Shown piece by piece: positions 15,562-23,916 of a DNA stretch of 35,128 nucleotides. A model generated the notes under the pieces. It was not told where the DNA came from, ran no database searches, and saw nothing but the letters and a program-made list of their open reading frames with translations. Within the stretch, counting starts at the first letter, position 1; every line of letters begins with the position of its first letter. The position numbers and the translations under genes are program-made. This DNA is from Hoeflea sp. GTDB lineage: Bacteria > Pseudomonadota > Alphaproteobacteria > Rhizobiales > Rhizobiaceae. The stretch lies in contig NZ_JACIYP010000056.1 in the NCBI RefSeq assembly GCF_014359905.1, forward strand, positions 1-35,128. Reading direction: 5' to 3'.

Positions 15562-17952
15562 ATGTCCGCAGCCAACAAGTACGTCATATGGTTTGAAGAT
15601 CTGTCACGCGGCGATGTCGGCCTGGTGGGCGGGAAGAACTCTTCGCTGGGCGAAATGGTGCAGCAGCTTGGGCAGAAGGGCATCGACGTGCCGCCCGGCT
15701 TCGCCACCACGTCCGACGCCTTTCGCGCCTTCATCAAGGCCAACCATCTCAACCAGATGATCGCCGACGCGATGACCATGCTGGAAAGCGGCAAGCGCAC
15801 GCTGGCCGAGACCGGCAAGGCGGTTCGCGCGGCCATCGTAGCGGGCGATTTTCCCGAAGACATCAGCGATGCGATCGTGGCGGCCTACCGCGAGCTTTCC
15901 GAACGCACCGGCCATACGGATCTGTCGGTCGCCGTCCGCTCGAGTGCAACCGCCGAGGACCTGCCGGATGCAAGCTTCGCCGGCCAGCAGGAAACCTTTC
16001 TCAATGTGCGCGGCGAGGCGGCGCTGCTGTCGACCTGCCGGCGCTGCTACGCCTCGCTGTTTACAGACCGGGCGATCACCTACCGCAAGATTCAAGGCTT
16101 CGATCACAACCAGGTGGCGCTGTCGATCGGCGTGCAACTGATGGTCCGCTCCGACATCGGCGGCTCGGGCGTGATGTTTTCGATCGACACCGAATCCGGC
16201 TTCGACAAGGTGGTGCTGATCAACGCCGCCTGGGGCCTGGGCGAAAACGTGGTCCAGGGCGCGGTCACGCCGGACGAATACGAGGTGTTCAAGCCGCTGC
16301 TTTCCAACCCTGCCCTCAAGCCGATCGTCGAGAAGACCTGCGGCGCCAAGGAGATCAAGATGATCTATGCGGGGACAGCGGGCGGCGAAACCAAGAACGT
16401 GCCGACTTCCAAGGCCGAGCGCCAGGCCTATGTGCTGTCGGACGAGGAAATCCTCAGCCTCGCCCGCCAGGCAGCGACCATCGAAGAGCATTACGGCCAG
16501 GCGATGGACATGGAATGGGCCAAGGACGGCGAGACCGGCAAGCTCTATATTGTCCAGGCGCGGCCCGAGACGGTGCAGTCGCGCATCGACGTTACCGCGC
16601 TCAAGACCTACACGCTGGGCAAGACCGGCAAGATCCTGCTCACCGGCCTAAGCGTTGGCGCAGCGGTCCGCGCCGGAAAAGTCTGCCTGATCGACAATGC
16701 CCGGGACATCGACAAGTTCGTCGACGGCTCGATCCTGGTGACGTCGACCACCGACCCCGACTGGGTGCCGATCATGAAGCGCGCGGCGGCGATCATCACC
16801 GACCATGGCGGGCGCACCTCGCATGCGGCCATTGTCAGCCGCGAACTGGGCCTGCCGGCGATCGTCGGCACCGGCAACGCCACCCATATTCTGCATGACC
16901 AGCAGGAGGTGACGATCTCCTGCGCCGGAGGCGAGGAAGGCGCGGTCTATGAAGGCATTGCCGAATACGAGGTGAACGACGTCCATCTCGACCATGTGCC
17001 CAAGACCAGGACGCGCATCATGCTCAACCTCGCCGACCCGTCGGCGGCGTTCCGCTGGTGGCGGCTTCCCGCCGATGGCGTGGGTCTGGCCCGCATGGAG
17101 TTCGTGGTCAATTCGGCGGTCAAGGTGCACCCGATGGCACTCGCCCATTTCGACACGCTCAAGGACGAGGACGCCAAGGCCAAGATCGCCGAGATCACCC
17201 GGCGCTACGCCAACAAGGGCGACTATTTCGTCGAGACGCTGGCGCGCGGCCTGTCGCGCATCGCCGCCGTCGCCTATCCCAAGCCCGTGATCGTGCGGAT
17301 GAGCGACTTCAAGACCAATGAATATGCCGAGCTGCTGGGCGGGCGCGCCTTCGAGCCCGACGAGGAAAATCCGATGATCGGGTTCCGCGGCGCCTCGCGC
17401 TATTATTCCGACCGCTACCGCGAAGGCTTCGCGCTCGAATGCAAGGCGATCAAGATGCTGCGCGAGGAAATGGGCTTCGACAATGTCGTCGTCATGATCC
17501 CGTTCTGCCGCTCGCCCGACGAGGCCGACAAGGTGCTGGCCGTGATGGCTGAGAACGGCCTGAAGCGCGGCGAAAACGGCATGCAGGTCTATGTCATGGG
17601 CGAGATCCCGTCGAACGTCATCCGCGCCGCCGAATTCGCCGAGCGTTTCGACGGCTTCTCCATCGGCTCGAACGACCTGACCCAGCTGACGCTGGGCGTC
17701 GACCGCGATTCGGGCGAACTGGCGGACCTGTTCAGCGAATCCGATCCGGCGGTGATCTGGATGATCGAGACGCTGATTGCGCGGGCCCATGAGGCCGGCG
17801 CCAAGGTCGGGCTTTGCGGCCAGGCGCCGTCCAACGACCCGGCCTTCGCCAAGATCCTGGTGCGCGCCGGCATCGATACGATCTCGGTGACGCCAGACAG
17901 TTTCGTCGCCGTGAAGCAAAACGTGGCAGAGGCGGAAAAGGCCGGGGATTAA
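15562..17952 (+). CDS. ppsA: Phosphoenolpyruvate synthase
   Basis: A 796-residue PEP synthase, the normal family length (PPDK would be near 880). It converts pyruvate, ATP and water to PEP, AMP and phosphate. The N-terminal ATP-grasp-like domain has GLVGGKNSSLGEM and VAVRSSATAEDLPDASFAGQQ. The swivelling domain has DHGGRTSHAAIVSRELGLPA with the phospho-carrier His421. The C-terminal TIM barrel has the ENPMIGFRGASRY motif, FSIGSNDLTQLTLGVDRDS and the active-site GLCGQAPSN. AGGAGG at 15551-15556 sets the start. It leads an apparent operon with pfkB (62-bp gap) behind an FNR-like box, suggesting oxygen-responsive control. Confidence 0.96.
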   Translation: MSAANKYVIWFEDLSRGDVGLVGGKNSSLGEMVQQLGQKGIDVPPGFATTSDAFRAFIKANHLNQMIADAMTMLESGKRTLAETGKAVRAAIVAGDFPEDISDAIVAAYRELSERTGHTDLSVAVRSSATAEDLPDASFAGQQETFLNVRGEAALLSTCRRCYASLFTDRAITYRKIQGFDHNQVALSIGVQLMVRSDIGGSGVMFSIDTESGFDKVVLINAAWGLGENVVQGAVTPDEYEVFKPLLSNPALKPIVEKTCGAKEIKMIYAGTAGGETKNVPTSKAERQAYVLSDEEILSLARQAATIEEHYGQAMDMEWAKDGETGKLYIVQARPETVQSRIDVTALKTYTLGKTGKILLTGLSVGAAVRAGKVCLIDNARDIDKFVDGSILVTSTTDPDWVPIMKRAAAIITDHGGRTSHAAIVSRELGLPAIVGTGNATHILHDQQEVTISCAGGEEGAVYEGIAEYEVNDVHLDHVPKTRTRIMLNLADPSAAFRWWRLPADGVGLARMEFVVNSAVKVHPMALAHFDTLKDEDAKAKIAEITRRYANKGDYFVETLARGLSRIAAVAYPKPVIVRMSDFKTNEYAELLGGRAFEPDEENPMIGFRGASRYYSDRYREGFALECKAIKMLREEMGFDNVVVMIPFCRSPDEADKVLAVMAENGLKRGENGMQVYVMGEIPSNVIRAAEFAERFDGFSIGSNDLTQLTLGVDRDSGELADLFSESDPAVIWMIETLIARAHEAGAKVGLCGQAPSNDPAFAKILVRAGIDTISVTPDSFVAVKQNVAEAEKAGD

Positions 17953-17958
17953 ACCCCG

Positions 17959-17980
17959 CAATCGGCACTGTGCCGGATTG
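17959..17980 (+). promoter_or_regulatory. Hairpin between ppsA and pfkB
   Basis: CAATC plus GGCA (17959-17967) pairs with TGCC plus GATTG (17971-17974 and 17976-17980), with one bulged G. A further 5-bp GC stem (17943-17947 with 17954-17958) spans the ppsA stop codon. No T-tract follows, so an mRNA processing or stability element is more likely than a terminator. Confidence 0.45.
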
Positions 17981-18014
17981 AATAAGCCCTGCTTCCTGTG
18001 TGATGGTCCGGCCC

Positions 18015-18962
18015 ATGTCTCAGATCCTGACCATCACACTCAACCCAGCCCTGGACGTGGCGACCTCGGTCGACGCGGTGGTGCCTGGCGCCAAACTGCG
18101 CTGTGACGAACCGCGCTACGATCCCGGCGGCGGCGGCGTCAATGTCAGCCGCGCCATCCTGCGGCTTGAGGGCCGGTCGGAAGCCTTCGTGGCCTTTGGC
18201 GGCGAAACAGGCCTCATGGCGCTGTCGATGCTCAAGGCCGAGGGCATCGAGCCGATCCATTTCCCGGTGGCGGGCAACACGCGCCAATCCATGGCCGTGG
18301 TCGAGACCTCGACCGGCAGGCAGTACCGGTTTCAATTGCCCGGACCGGCCTGGCCGCCCGAACAGGGCGCCACCCTGCTCACGGTGCTCAAGCCGCATCT
18401 GACCAAAGGCCGCCTCGTGGTGATGTCGGGCAGCGTGCCCACGGGCGTGCCCGTTGATATCGGCAACACGATCAACCGCATGGCGGTCGAGAATGGCGCG
18501 AGCATGATCCTCGACACGTCTGGCGAGGCGCTGGTCAGCGCCGCGGCAAACACCGGCCCGCCGTTTGCGCTGCTCAGGATGGATGGCGCGGAAGCGACTG
18601 AGGTCTCCGGCCGCAGCTTCGCCACGCCAGGCGAACTGGCGGATTACGGCCTCCAGCTGATAGCGAGCGGCGCTGCCGAAAAACTGGTCATGTCGATCGG
18701 CTCCAAAGGCACCGTGGGCGTTTCGGCGCATGACCGATTCTTCTGCCAGCCGCCAAAGATCGAGACGCGGAGCGCGGTCGGCGCGGGCGACAGCATGGTC
18801 GCGGCCATCGCCCTGCAGCTTTCGGCCGGCAGCAGCTTCCGCGACGCCGTCCGCCACGGCGTCGCCGCCGCCGGCTCGGCCGTGATGACGCCCGGCACGC
18901 AATTGTGCTCGAAGCAGACGGCGGACGAGATTTTGGAGAAGGTGGTGACGAGCAAGATTTGA
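18015..18962 (+). CDS. pfkB: 6-phosphofructokinase 2 (PfkB, ribokinase family)
   Basis: A 315-residue kinase from ATG 18015, chosen because MSQILTITLNPALD matches the family N-terminus; in-frame starts at 18000/18003 lack a better ribosome site. It resembles E. coli Pfk-2 rather than FruK: D14, GAKLRC with K27, DPGGGGVNVSRAI, TRQ with R90, GRQYRFQLPG, VGAGDSMVAA with catalytic D259, and GTQLCS. It phosphorylates fructose 6-phosphate. An oddity is RMDGAE at 188-193, where Pfk-2 has KPNxxE; the Glu is kept but Lys-Pro-Asn is replaced. It follows ppsA at 62 bp and shares its FNR-like promoter. Confidence 0.9.
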   Translation: MSQILTITLNPALDVATSVDAVVPGAKLRCDEPRYDPGGGGVNVSRAILRLEGRSEAFVAFGGETGLMALSMLKAEGIEPIHFPVAGNTRQSMAVVETSTGRQYRFQLPGPAWPPEQGATLLTVLKPHLTKGRLVVMSGSVPTGVPVDIGNTINRMAVENGASMILDTSGEALVSAAANTGPPFALLRMDGAEATEVSGRSFATPGELADYGLQLIASGAAEKLVMSIGSKGTVGVSAHDRFFCQPPKIETRSAVGAGDSMVAAIALQLSAGSSFRDAVRHGVAAAGSAVMTPGTQLCSKQTADEILEKVVTSKI

Positions 18963-19122
18963 GATTCGCGCGCAATGAAGCGCGACGACCGCCCTCCGTC
19001 ACGGTGCTTTTCCCGTGGAGACGCCAGGACCTCTGGATTGCAGGTACCGCACGGCATACTCTTCATGACACCGTTTCAAGTCCGCGCATGCCCGACTGCA
19101 GCGGCGCGATAGCCGCCCCGCC

Positions 19123-20055
19123 TCAGATCCCGAGCTTGGACGAAAACCCGTAAATCACCTCGGCGCTGTGCTTGAGCGCCGCGCGCTCTTCCGCGTCGAG
19201 ATCAGGCATCAGATTGGCGACGATGCCCTTGCGGCCGACGATGCGCGGCAGGGACAGCGGCACGTCCTTGACGCCTTCGATGTCGGCATTGACCTGGGAG
19301 ACCGAGAGCACCGCGCGTTCGTCACTGACGATGGCGCGGACGATGCGAGCCAAGCCCGCGCCGATGCCGTACCAGGTGGCGCCCTTGCCTTCGATGATGG
19401 TGTAGGCGGCGCCGCGGACCTGGTCGGCGATGGATGTTCGCGCCGCGTGATCGAGCGGACGGCCGATCTGCTCGGCGAAGGAGACGATCGGCACGCTGCC
19501 CGCCATGGCGCTCGACCAGACCGGCACCTCGCTGTCGCCGTGCTCGCCCAGCACATAGGCATGGATCGAGGTGGGCGCGATGCCTAAGTGATCGCCGAGC
19601 AGGCTCCTCAGCCGCGCGGTGTCGAGAATGGTGCCCGACCCGATCACCCGTTCGGGCGGCAGGCCGGAGATGCGCTGGGCGGCATAGGTCATCACGTCGA
19701 GCGGGTTGGTGGCAATCAACAGGATCGTGTCGGGCGCGGCCTGCATGACGCCGCCGATGACCTTGCGGAAGACCTCGACATTGCGCTCGAGCAGCGCCAG
19801 CCGGCTTTCGCCGGGCTTCTGGCTGACGCCCGCGGCGATGATCACCACGGCGGCGTCCCTGAGGTCGGCATAGTCGCCCGCGTGAATGGCCACCGTCGTG
19901 GCAAACGGCGTGGCGTGGGCGATGTCCTGCGCCTGGGCCCTGGCCAGCGCCGGATTGGCGTCGACCAGCACGATATCCGTGCCCACACCCAGCAGCGCCA
20001 TGGCATAGGCCGCAGAACTTCCCACCATTCCGGTTCCGACGATTCCGATCTTCAT
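19123..20055 (-). CDS. ldh: L-lactate dehydrogenase (NAD-dependent)
   Basis: A 310-residue LDH/MDH-superfamily enzyme. GTGMVGSS (residues 7-14) and D32 in VLVDAN bind NAD. GVSQKPGESR carries Gln79, the lactate-specific residue (malate dehydrogenases have Arg), with Arg85 beside it. TNPLD, TARLR with Arg148, and EHGDSEVP with catalytic His172 complete the site. It interconverts pyruvate and L-lactate. An FNR-like box and a -10 lie upstream. It is convergent with ppsA-pfkB. Start at 20055 has AGGAT just upstream. Confidence 0.93.
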   Translation of the reverse strand: MKIGIVGTGMVGSSAAYAMALLGVGTDIVLVDANPALARAQAQDIAHATPFATTVAIHAGDYADLRDAAVVIIAAGVSQKPGESRLALLERNVEVFRKVIGGVMQAAPDTILLIATNPLDVMTYAAQRISGLPPERVIGSGTILDTARLRSLLGDHLGIAPTSIHAYVLGEHGDSEVPVWSSAMAGSVPIVSFAEQIGRPLDHAARTSIADQVRGAAYTIIEGKGATWYGIGAGLARIVRAIVSDERAVLSVSQVNADIEGVKDVPLSLPRIVGRKGIVANLMPDLDAEERAALKHSAEVIYGFSSKLGI

Positions 20056-20108
20056 GTGATCCTAGCTCCGGGTTCGAACGGCGCGGACAGGTGCGCCACC
20101 GTCTCCCC

Positions 20109-20147
20109 ATAGCAAGCACCGTGCCAGCGCACTGTGACAGAGATCAA
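20109..20147 (-). promoter_or_regulatory. FNR/FixK-like box and -10 element of ldh
   Basis: On the minus strand TTGATCTCTGTCAC (20147 to 20134) has one perfect FNR half-site and a degenerate second half (8 of 10 fixed positions). TGCTAT (20114 to 20109) is a possible -10. A start seven bases further, near 20102, puts the box centre at about -39, near class II spacing. It is weaker than the ppsA site but consistent with it. Confidence 0.5.
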
Positions 20148-20165
20148 GCCCGGTGTCAGTCCGCC

Positions 20166-20678
20166 TCAGGCGGCCTGTTGCCGCAAGCCGTCGAACCAGG
20201 CGTCCAGGCCCGCGCTGTCGGCGGCGAGCTCCTCGGCGTAGTCGCCCGCGAACGCTTCGAAAGCCGCCTGGTTGAGCGCGTTGACGCCGAGCAGCACCGG
20301 GATGTCGCGCATCAGCGCCTCGCCGATCAGCGGCCGAAAACCCCTGCCCTCGGCTTCTTGCTTGCCGAACTTGTTGACGATCAGCAGGTCGGGCACGGGA
20401 TCCAGCGCCGCCTCGACCAGCGCCACCGCTTCCTCGAGCGCCGACGGATCGAGCCGGCAGCCGCGGGACTCCTCGCCCAGCACCTGGTTGATGCGGATCA
20501 CCGGACCGTCGGGCAACACCCGCACATCCATATCGCAGTGACGCGAGCCGGGCCGGTCGGAATTGGTCTGCACCACGCCCGCCAGCCTGAAGCCGTCCGC
20601 CTGCAAGCGGTCCGCGAAGGCCCACAACAGCCGGTCGGTCAGTCCGCGTTCGAGAGTTCTGACAAATGCCAATGCCAT
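20166..20678 (-). CDS. DUF2478 protein
   Basis: A 170-residue protein of the DUF2478 family, recognised by LAGVVQTNSDRPGSRHCDMDVRVLPDG and the highly characteristic LLIVNKFGKQEAEGRGFR (about residues 105-122). Members look like P-loop-fold derivatives and often lie near molybdate transport or molybdenum-cofactor genes, but no biochemical role is established to my knowledge. Start 20678 (MALAF) is chosen because AGGAG lies 7 bases upstream; the earlier in-frame ATG at 20684 is only 1 base from it. It is upstream of ldh on the same strand, with 110 bp between. Confidence 0.85.
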   Translation of the reverse strand: MALAFVRTLERGLTDRLLWAFADRLQADGFRLAGVVQTNSDRPGSRHCDMDVRVLPDGPVIRINQVLGEESRGCRLDPSALEEAVALVEAALDPVPDLLIVNKFGKQEAEGRGFRPLIGEALMRDIPVLLGVNALNQAAFEAFAGDYAEELAADSAGLDAWFDGLRQQAA

Positions 20679-20882
20679 GATCATGCTCCTGATGTCCGGG
20701 ACAAGAGTACGCCCGCCCCGGGCGGAAATCAAAGTCCCCGGATCGCGACCGATTGACGCCGGAACACCCCATGATGCAGCGGCTCGTGCCGCCCCGGCCA
20801 GGGCGCAGCCCGGTTCATGCCCATGAACGGATGGGTATGAGCACGGTCCGCAAAGCCGCCCGCCGGGAACGGCCGAAGGAGA

Positions 20883-22763
20883 TCAGGACGTCCGTGCCTT
20901 CTCCGTGGCGTCAATCGCGCGGCGCAGATAGTCATCGCGGCCGTAGATGTCGGCGAAATACTCGACCTTGCCCGCTTCATTCGGCCAGGCGGTAAAATAG
21001 GCCACGTGAACCGGGATCTCGCTGGACAGGTTGACCTGCTGGTTGCGGCCGCCGGCAATGTATCCGCCGATATCGGCGACCGTCGTTCCCAGCACCTTGG
21101 CGGCCATGGCGCGCGGATCTTCCAGCCTTATGCAGCCATGGCTGTAGGCGCGGGTGTCACGCTCAAACAGCGATTTCGACGGCGTGTCGTGCATGTAGAT
21201 GGCGTGGCTGTTGGGGAACAGGATCTTGAGTTCGCCCAGCGCATTGCCGTCGCTTGGCGGCTGGCGCACGCCGATGCCGCTGCCCCTGCCGACGGCATTC
21301 CAGTTGACCGCGCTCGAGGACACCGCACGGCCGTTCGCCGTCACCTCGTAGCCCAGCCGGTCCAGATAGGACGGGTCGGCCCGAAGCTTGGGCAGCATCT
21401 CGTTGATGATGATCGACTGCGGCACGCCCCAATAGGGATTGAACTCGACAAGCTCGATCCTGTCGTCAAAGAAATAGGTCTGGTTTGACTTGGTGCCGAC
21501 GACGACGCGCATCGAGAGTTCCTGCCGGCCTCCCTCGAAATAGGTGGCAGTGTAGGCCGGCTGATTGATGAACACACGCCGCGATGCCAGCACGCCCGGC
21601 AGCCAGCGCGCACGCTCCATGGAGAGCCGCACCTTCTCGATCTTGTCGGCATTGGTGATGCCCACAAGCGCGCGCCGCGTCGCCGGTCCGATGACGCCGT
21701 CGGGCTTGAGGCCGGCCTCTTTCTGGAACCCCTTCACCAGCGTGACGATCTCCGCGTCATACTCGGGTTTGCCGGCGTAGCTGGCAAGCACCAGGGCATT
21801 GTCCACCTTGAGCGCATCGCTGCCCTTGAGCGCGATCGCCGCCATCACATTGGACAGCTCCGGATTTGACTGTCCCGGCTTGATCAGCACATTCTCGGCG
21901 ATCTCGATGCGTTCGCCCTCGTCAAGCTGCTGCAAACGGACGAGTTCCGCCTTGAGCGCCTCGAAATGCGCGCCTTGCGGATTTTGCGCGAGCAGCGCCT
22001 CGGCAGGATCTGCGGCTTTTGAGAGCGCTTCCAGCCGGTCGGCCAGATCAGGGCTCTTGCGCTTGAAATCATGGTATCCGGAGATCCGGTTGGGATCGAT
22101 CCGGCCGCGGGTGGCGTCGAGGATGTAATTGGCAACCGCCACCGACAGTTTCATCTCGAAAGCCATCAGCTGCTTCTGACGCTCGGTGCCTTGGGTGATG
22201 TCAAAGCCGTCGTCCGGGACATCGACCTTGTAGTCGGCCGCCGACAATCCCACCGCATCGGCATCGTCGAGCACCGCCACCACTGCCAGCGTGCGCTCCG
22301 TCACCGAAGTGCCGGCAACCCAGAGATATTCGGGCCGAGCAGAATAGTGCTCGATCACCGCCTCTGCGGCTTCCGGCAGAGCGCGGAGCGACAAGTCGGC
22401 CAGAACGGCGCGGCCTTCCGTGAACGGGTCGATGCCCAGCGGAGCAAGACCCATGTCATCAATCGCGCCGGTGGTGATCGGATCGCTCAGCTTGGAAAAA
22501 TCGACATTGACCAGCGCATCGGGCTTGTAGGTGCGATAGGTCGGGCCGCTGATCTTGGCCACCGGCTTTGGCGGCTGGGCTGCGGGAACGGCCTCCTGCC
22601 TCGCCTGCTGGCGGGCCATCTTTTCGCGCTGCCGCTGGGCCGGGCCCTTGAACAGCGCTTCGAGCAGTCCCTGCGCCTGGACCGGCGGCGGAGCCACCAC
22701 AACACCGGTGAAACCTACCGCGATGGCGATCATCGCCACGCCTGCCCGCCTCTTGATATTCAT
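20883..22763 (-). CDS. YcbB-type L,D-transpeptidase
   Basis: A 626-residue murein L,D-transpeptidase of the LdtD/YcbB class. The N-terminus carries a signal/anchor (AGVAMIAIAVGFTGVVVA), then a Gln/Arg/Pro-rich linker. A scaffold domain (about 75-330) comes next. A PG_binding_1 domain follows, with VTLVKGFQKEAGLKPDGVIGP and ATRRAL, then a YkuD domain with SHAIYMHDTP and YSHGCIRL, where Cys544 is the nucleophile. It forms 3-3 cross-links or attaches proteins to peptidoglycan. Start at ATG 22763; an in-frame TTG at 22769 is also possible and no clear ribosome site decides. Monocistronic. Confidence 0.93.
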   Translation of the reverse strand: MNIKRRAGVAMIAIAVGFTGVVVAPPPVQAQGLLEALFKGPAQRQREKMARQQARQEAVPAAQPPKPVAKISGPTYRTYKPDALVNVDFSKLSDPITTGAIDDMGLAPLGIDPFTEGRAVLADLSLRALPEAAEAVIEHYSARPEYLWVAGTSVTERTLAVVAVLDDADAVGLSAADYKVDVPDDGFDITQGTERQKQLMAFEMKLSVAVANYILDATRGRIDPNRISGYHDFKRKSPDLADRLEALSKAADPAEALLAQNPQGAHFEALKAELVRLQQLDEGERIEIAENVLIKPGQSNPELSNVMAAIALKGSDALKVDNALVLASYAGKPEYDAEIVTLVKGFQKEAGLKPDGVIGPATRRALVGITNADKIEKVRLSMERARWLPGVLASRRVFINQPAYTATYFEGGRQELSMRVVVGTKSNQTYFFDDRIELVEFNPYWGVPQSIIINEMLPKLRADPSYLDRLGYEVTANGRAVSSSAVNWNAVGRGSGIGVRQPPSDGNALGELKILFPNSHAIYMHDTPSKSLFERDTRAYSHGCIRLEDPRAMAAKVLGTTVADIGGYIAGGRNQQVNLSSEIPVHVAYFTAWPNEAGKVEYFADIYGRDDYLRRAIDATEKARTS

Positions 22764-22933
22764 GCGCAACCCAGACTGTTATGCAAAGCCTGAAGGCCTG
22801 CGGGTTCAAATCAAATCAACCTTGAGGACAGGACCCTAACAAATCAAGGAGTCAATGGAAAGAACGGCGGGCGCGATCAAGTCATCACGAAAAGCTGATC
22901 AGCGGGAGGTGCGCCGGCCATGGCTGCGCAGCG

Positions 22934-23794
22934 TCATCTGGACAGCCGGGCGACGTCTGACGGATTGAGGCCGACCCGCGCCTTGAACATCTTCTGGAAA
23001 TAGGACGCGTTGCGAAATCCCACAGCCGCCGCCACCTGTTCCACGCTCGAACCCTGCTTCGCCAGCAGCGACTGCGCCGTTTCGATGCGTCGCCTCAGCA
23101 CATATTGATAGGGGCTCTCTCCCGAGGCGGCCTTGAAAGCCCTGTTGAAGTGATAGCGGCTCAATCCGGCCGCCGCAGCAAGGTCCTCCAGGCTGACCTG
23201 GTCACCCAGGTGCGCTTCGACATAGTCGACCACCCTTGCCAGCGCGCCGCGTGCCAGGGCGGGATGTCCAACCGGCGGTTCCGCAGTCGTTCTCTGCAGG
23301 TTCAGCACCGTCATCAATCCGAGCGTCTCGGCGAACAGATCGTCCGCCCCGTCCGCGTGGGTGAGCAGTATCGAAAAGCGCCGCAGGTTCGCGCTCACCT
23401 CGGGGTCGCGGAAATACAGCCTGACCCGGCCATCATCCGGGAACCTCCGCCCAAGTTCTTCATTCAATGCGACCGGATCGAAGTAGATCGCGACATAGGA
23501 GTTGGGTCGATCCGCGAGGTCCGACCATCCCCGGACGTCGGCCCCCGCGGGCACATAGGTCAACGAGCCGCGCAGGTCCTTCTGGTTGTTCTCCCTGTCG
23601 CTGCCCGCCATGATGCCGCCGTCTTTCAGCAGGATGTCGTGCAAGGCGCAGAAATGAAGGTCGCTTTGCCATTGGTAGGCGAAGCTGTCGCCGCTGGCCG
23701 GGATGACATGTTCAACACCAAATCCACGCCAGGCGTGATGCTGCCGCACCGCCTCCCTGCGTAAATTTTTCAGATCGAACCGTTGGCTGGTCAA
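22934..23794 (-). CDS. AraC-family transcriptional regulator
   Basis: An AraC/XylS regulator of about 286 residues when read from TTG 23794, preceded by GGGAC. ATG 23863 and ATG 23896 are alternatives, but the extra residues look non-conserved and the underlying DNA is AT-rich like a promoter. The N-terminal part (QHHAWRGFGVEHVIPASG, then DLRGSLTYVPAG) is a cupin-like sensor. The C-terminal two-HTH domain covers about the last 100 residues (VSLEDLAAAAGLSRYHFNRAF and VEQVAAAVGFRNASYFQKMF). It is divergent from an HWE kinase gene across a region with a 20-bp palindrome. The effector is unknown. Confidence 0.87.
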   Translation of the reverse strand: MTSQRFDLKNLRREAVRQHHAWRGFGVEHVIPASGDSFAYQWQSDLHFCALHDILLKDGGIMAGSDRENNQKDLRGSLTYVPAGADVRGWSDLADRPNSYVAIYFDPVALNEELGRRFPDDGRVRLYFRDPEVSANLRRFSILLTHADGADDLFAETLGLMTVLNLQRTTAEPPVGHPALARGALARVVDYVEAHLGDQVSLEDLAAAAGLSRYHFNRAFKAASGESPYQYVLRRRIETAQSLLAKQGSSVEQVAAAVGFRNASYFQKMFKARVGLNPSDVARLSR

Positions 23795-23875
23795 ATTGGC
23801 GTCCCAAATTTGTTGCGCCGAACCAAAGAATATTGCTAAAAGGCACCTCTTCCAACTCGACATATTTGCTGCGTT

Positions 23876-23895
23876 TGTCCGGCAACTGCCGGACA
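23876..23895. promoter_or_regulatory. 20-bp palindrome between AraC and kinase genes
   Basis: TGTCCGGCA and TGCCGGACA are exact reverse complements separated by AC. The element sits 21 bases upstream of the kinase start and about 81 bases upstream of the preferred AraC start. It is a candidate operator, though symmetric palindromes are not the usual direct-repeat site of AraC proteins. Confidence 0.5.
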
Positions 23896-23916
23896 TATCG
23901 AAGGTATTGAGATCAC

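Noticed and set aside
22893..22902. GCTGATCAGC palindrome between the L,D-transpeptidase and AraC genes
   Set aside because: A lone 10-bp palindrome with no companion site or promoter alignment is not enough to call an operator.
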